This document shows positions 62,246 through 64,000 of a stretch of DNA of 64,000 bases, one piece after another; positions within the stretch are counted from its first letter, which is position 1, and each line of letters starts with the position of its first letter. The DNA is from Rhodobacter xanthinilyticus (GTDB lineage: Bacteria > Pseudomonadota > Alphaproteobacteria > Rhodobacterales > Rhodobacteraceae). Below the pieces are notes generated by a model. That model made no database searches, was not told the origin of the DNA, and saw nothing but the letters and a program-made list of their open reading frames with translations. The translations under genes were made by a program, and so were the position numbers. The stretch lies in the NCBI RefSeq assembly GCF_001856665.1, contig NZ_CP017781.1, positions 496,001 through 560,000 on the forward strand. Direction: 5' to 3'.

Positions 62246-62836
62246 TCAGCCCTTCTTGCCGATCTTCGGCTCGGTCCCGGCGAGGATCCGCGCGATATTG
62301 GGCCGGTGGCGCCAGAAGACGACCGCCGTCATCAGGCTCGCCGCGATGGCGAGCCCCGCGGGCCCGGTAAACCAGGCAAAGCCGCTCGCCACCAGCGCCG
62401 CGATCAGCGCCGAGAGCGAGGAGATGCGGAACGCGGCCGCCGCCGCGAGCCAGCTCGCGCAAGCCACGAGCCCCACCGGCCAGGCCAGCGCGATCAGCGT
62501 GCCGAGGAAGGTCGCAACCCCCTTGCCGCCCTGAAAGCGCAGCCAGACCGGGAAGCAATGCCCGAAGAAGGCCGCCACGCCCGCAAGCTCGGCCTCCGCC
62601 TCGCCAAAGAGCGCCCGCGCGAGCAGGACCGCGATCGCGCCCTTGCCGCTGTCGAGCAGGAGCGTGGCGAGGGCCGCGCCCTTGTGGCCGGTGCGCAGGA
62701 CATTGGTCGCGCCGATATTGCCCGAGCCGATCTGGCGCAGATCGCCAAGCCCGAGCGCGCGGGTGATCACGAGGCCGAAGGGCACCGAGCCGAGCAGATA
62801 GCCGCCGATCAGCGCCGCGAGAGAGGTCAGATCCAT
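62246..62836 (-). CDS. plsY: acyl-phosphate glycerol-3-phosphate acyltransferase PlsY
   Basis: The 196-residue membrane enzyme starts phospholipid synthesis from acyl phosphate. Conserved PlsY loops are visible: GYLLGSVPFGLVITR, GSGNIGATNVLRT near residue 38, and FPVWLRFQGGKGVATFLG. It begins 3 bp after the pyrC-like stop, in the same operon. Confidence 0.95.
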   Translation of the reverse strand: MDLTSLAALIGGYLLGSVPFGLVITRALGLGDLRQIGSGNIGATNVLRTGHKGAALATLLLDSGKGAIAVLLARALFGEAEAELAGVAAFFGHCFPVWLRFQGGKGVATFLGTLIALAWPVGLVACASWLAAAAAFRISSLSALIAALVASGFAWFTGPAGLAIAASLMTAVVFWRHRPNIARILAGTEPKIGKKG

Positions 62837-62839
62837 CGC

Positions 62840-64000
62840 TCAGCCCTCCGCCGCGTCAAAGACCTTGCGCCCGGCGACGAAGGTCGCGCGCACGCGGCCC
62901 TCCATCCGGGCGCCGTCGAACGGGGTGTTCTTCGATTTCGACTGCAGCGAGAAACGGTCGAGCACGAAGGGCGCATCGGGGTCGAAGAGCACGAGATCGG
63001 CCGGCGCGCCCTCGGCGATGCGGCCCTGCGCGAGGCCGAGCCGGCGCGCGGGGTTGAGCGCCATCGCCCGGAAGAGCTGCGGCAGGCTGAGCGCGCCCGC
63101 GTGGTAAAGCCGCAGCGCCGCGGGCAGGAAGGTCTCGAGCCCGACCGCGCCCGAAGACGCCGCCTCGAAGGGCAGGCGCTTGCTTTCCTCATCGGCGGGC
63201 GTGTGCATCGAGGAGATGATGTCGATCACCCCATCGGCGAGCGCCGCGACCATCGCGAGGCGGTCTTCCTCCGAGCGCAGCGGCGGGGTGAGCTTGAAGA
63301 AGGTGCGGTAATCGCCCACGTCGAATTCGTTGAGCGTGAGGTGATGGATCGAGATCCCCGCGGTGACATCGAGCCCGGCCTCCTTGGCACGGGCGAGCGC
63401 GGGCAGTGCGCGCGCGGTGGTGATCTGATCGGCGTGATAGCGCACGCCCGTCATCTCGACGAGGGCGAGGTCGCGCTCGAGCCCGATCCGCTCGGCCATC
63501 GGGCTGACGCCGGGCAGGCCGCGCAGGCTGGCGAATTTCCCCGAGGTGCAGGCCGCGCCCGCCGAGAGGCCGGGCTCCTGCGGGTGACCGATCACCAGCG
63601 CGCCGAGGCTGCGCGCATAGGTGAAGGCGCGCGAGAGCACCTTGGCGTCGGTGGTGACCGCATCGGCGTCGGTGAAGGCCACCGCGCCCGCATCGAGCAA
63701 AAAGCCGATCTCGGTCATCTCGCGGCCCTCGCGGGCCTTGGTCAGCGCCGCCATGTGGCGGATCCGCACCGGCGCCTCCGCCGCGCGGCGGGTCACGAAT
63801 TCGAGCGTCTCGGGCGTGTCGATCGCGGGCAGGGTATCGGGCCGGGCGATCACCGTGGTGACGCCGCCGGCGGCGGCCGCGCGCCCGGCGGTGCGGAAGC
63901 TCTCGCGGTGGCGCTCGCCCGGCTCGCCGATCTTGACGCCGATATCGACGATCCCCGGCGCGAGGCAGAGGCCGCCGCAATCGACCACCTCGGCGCCCGC
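62840..64000 (-). CDS. pyrX: dihydroorotase homologue lacking metal-binding histidines (PyrX type), 5' end cut by window
   Basis: The frame is open at the window edge, so the N-terminus is missing; about 385 residues are visible. Overall homology to class I dihydroorotase is clear (PGIVD, EPGERH, RAAAAGGVTTV, HHLTLNE, GAVGLETFLP). The usual D-x-H-x-H metal site is DIGVK, and the catalytic ATDHAPH region reads SSMHTPADEE. Such non-catalytic homologues, often called PyrX, form structural complexes with aspartate carbamoyltransferase PyrB. pyrB would be expected just beyond the window, upstream. plsY follows within 3 bp. Confidence 0.82.
   Translation of the reverse strand, partial: AGAEVVDCGGLCLAPGIVDIGVKIGEPGERHRESFRTAGRAAAAGGVTTVIARPDTLPAIDTPETLEFVTRRAAEAPVRIRHMAALTKAREGREMTEIGFLLDAGAVAFTDADAVTTDAKVLSRAFTYARSLGALVIGHPQEPGLSAGAACTSGKFASLRGLPGVSPMAERIGLERDLALVEMTGVRYHADQITTARALPALARAKEAGLDVTAGISIHHLTLNEFDVGDYRTFFKLTPPLRSEEDRLAMVAALADGVIDIISSMHTPADEESKRLPFEAASSGAVGLETFLPAALRLYHAGALSLPQLFRAMALNPARRLGLAQGRIAEGAPADLVLFDPDAPFVLDRFSLQSKSKNTPFDGARMEGRVRATFVAGRKVFDAAEG

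Noticed and set aside
1-64000. tRNA genes, CRISPR arrays, insertion sequences or prophage
   Set aside because: The few intergenic gaps were read for cloverleaf-like ends, regular repeats and transposase or integrase motifs and none was seen.

Overview
The window is a GC-rich stretch of an alphaproteobacterial chromosome, most likely from a member of the Rhodobacteraceae close to Rhodobacter. The grounds are the opgG-opgI-opgH-opgC operon arrangement described in Rhodobacter sphaeroides, the fdsGBACD formate dehydrogenase layout known from Rhodobacter capsulatus, fused PhaAB antiporter subunits, CtrA-type boxes in front of flagellar genes, and dense gene packing with many ATGA or TGATG start/stop overlaps. 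FdsA is a few residues shorter than I remember for R. capsulatus (active-site Cys at 382 rather than 386), so a relative rather than that species is likely. I see no rRNA, tRNA, insertion sequence, prophage or CRISPR array.

Region by region. 1-6655: a PqiA-type membrane protein on the minus strand, then motB-flgE-flgK-flgL-flgI on the plus strand (stator, hook, hook-filament junction and P-ring). 6686-19475: a catabolic island for D-lysine/L-pipecolate. It contains a pipecolate oxidase (amaA), an unidentified permease, a piperideine-6-carboxylate dehydrogenase (amaB) and an aminotransferase on the minus strand; a divergent polar amino acid ABC transporter with a LysR regulator on the plus strand; and an ornithine cyclodeaminase/ketimine reductase, a DadA-type dehydrogenase and an XRE-cupin regulator on the minus strand. 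19603-22357: a PuuA-like glutamine synthetase homologue and a class III aminotransferase of unknown substrate. 22407-28472: the pha (mrp type) cation/proton antiporter operon. 28943-33830: osmoregulated periplasmic glucan synthesis and decoration. 33831-47965: housekeeping and mixed genes (LysR/azoR, dapA, slt, an EamA exporter, mnmD with a divergent FAD oxidase, gshA, rsmE, ubiA, an OmpA/BON protein). 47973-54742: NAD-dependent molybdenum formate dehydrogenase and its LysR regulator. 54839-64000: sppA-type protease, a tiny zinc-ribbon membrane protein, a Ca/Na exchanger, a FolM-like SDR, uvrC, a radical SAM KamA/EpmB protein, pgsA, moaD-moaE, plsY and a catalytically dead-looking dihydroorotase homologue cut by the window edge.

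The most notable system is the lysine/pipecolate island. Read together, its enzymes can be ordered as D-lysine -> piperideine-2-carboxylate (DadA type) -> L-pipecolate (OCD family) -> piperideine-6-carboxylate (AmaA) -> 2-aminoadipate (AmaB) -> 2-oxoadipate (aminotransferase). Uptake would be by the ABC transporter. Two 17-bp palindromes of the LysR T-N11-A type sit about 100 bp in front of the two divergent transcription units, and a separate palindrome with a repeated half lies in front of the XRE regulator. The pathway assignment rests on family recognition and context, not on experiment.
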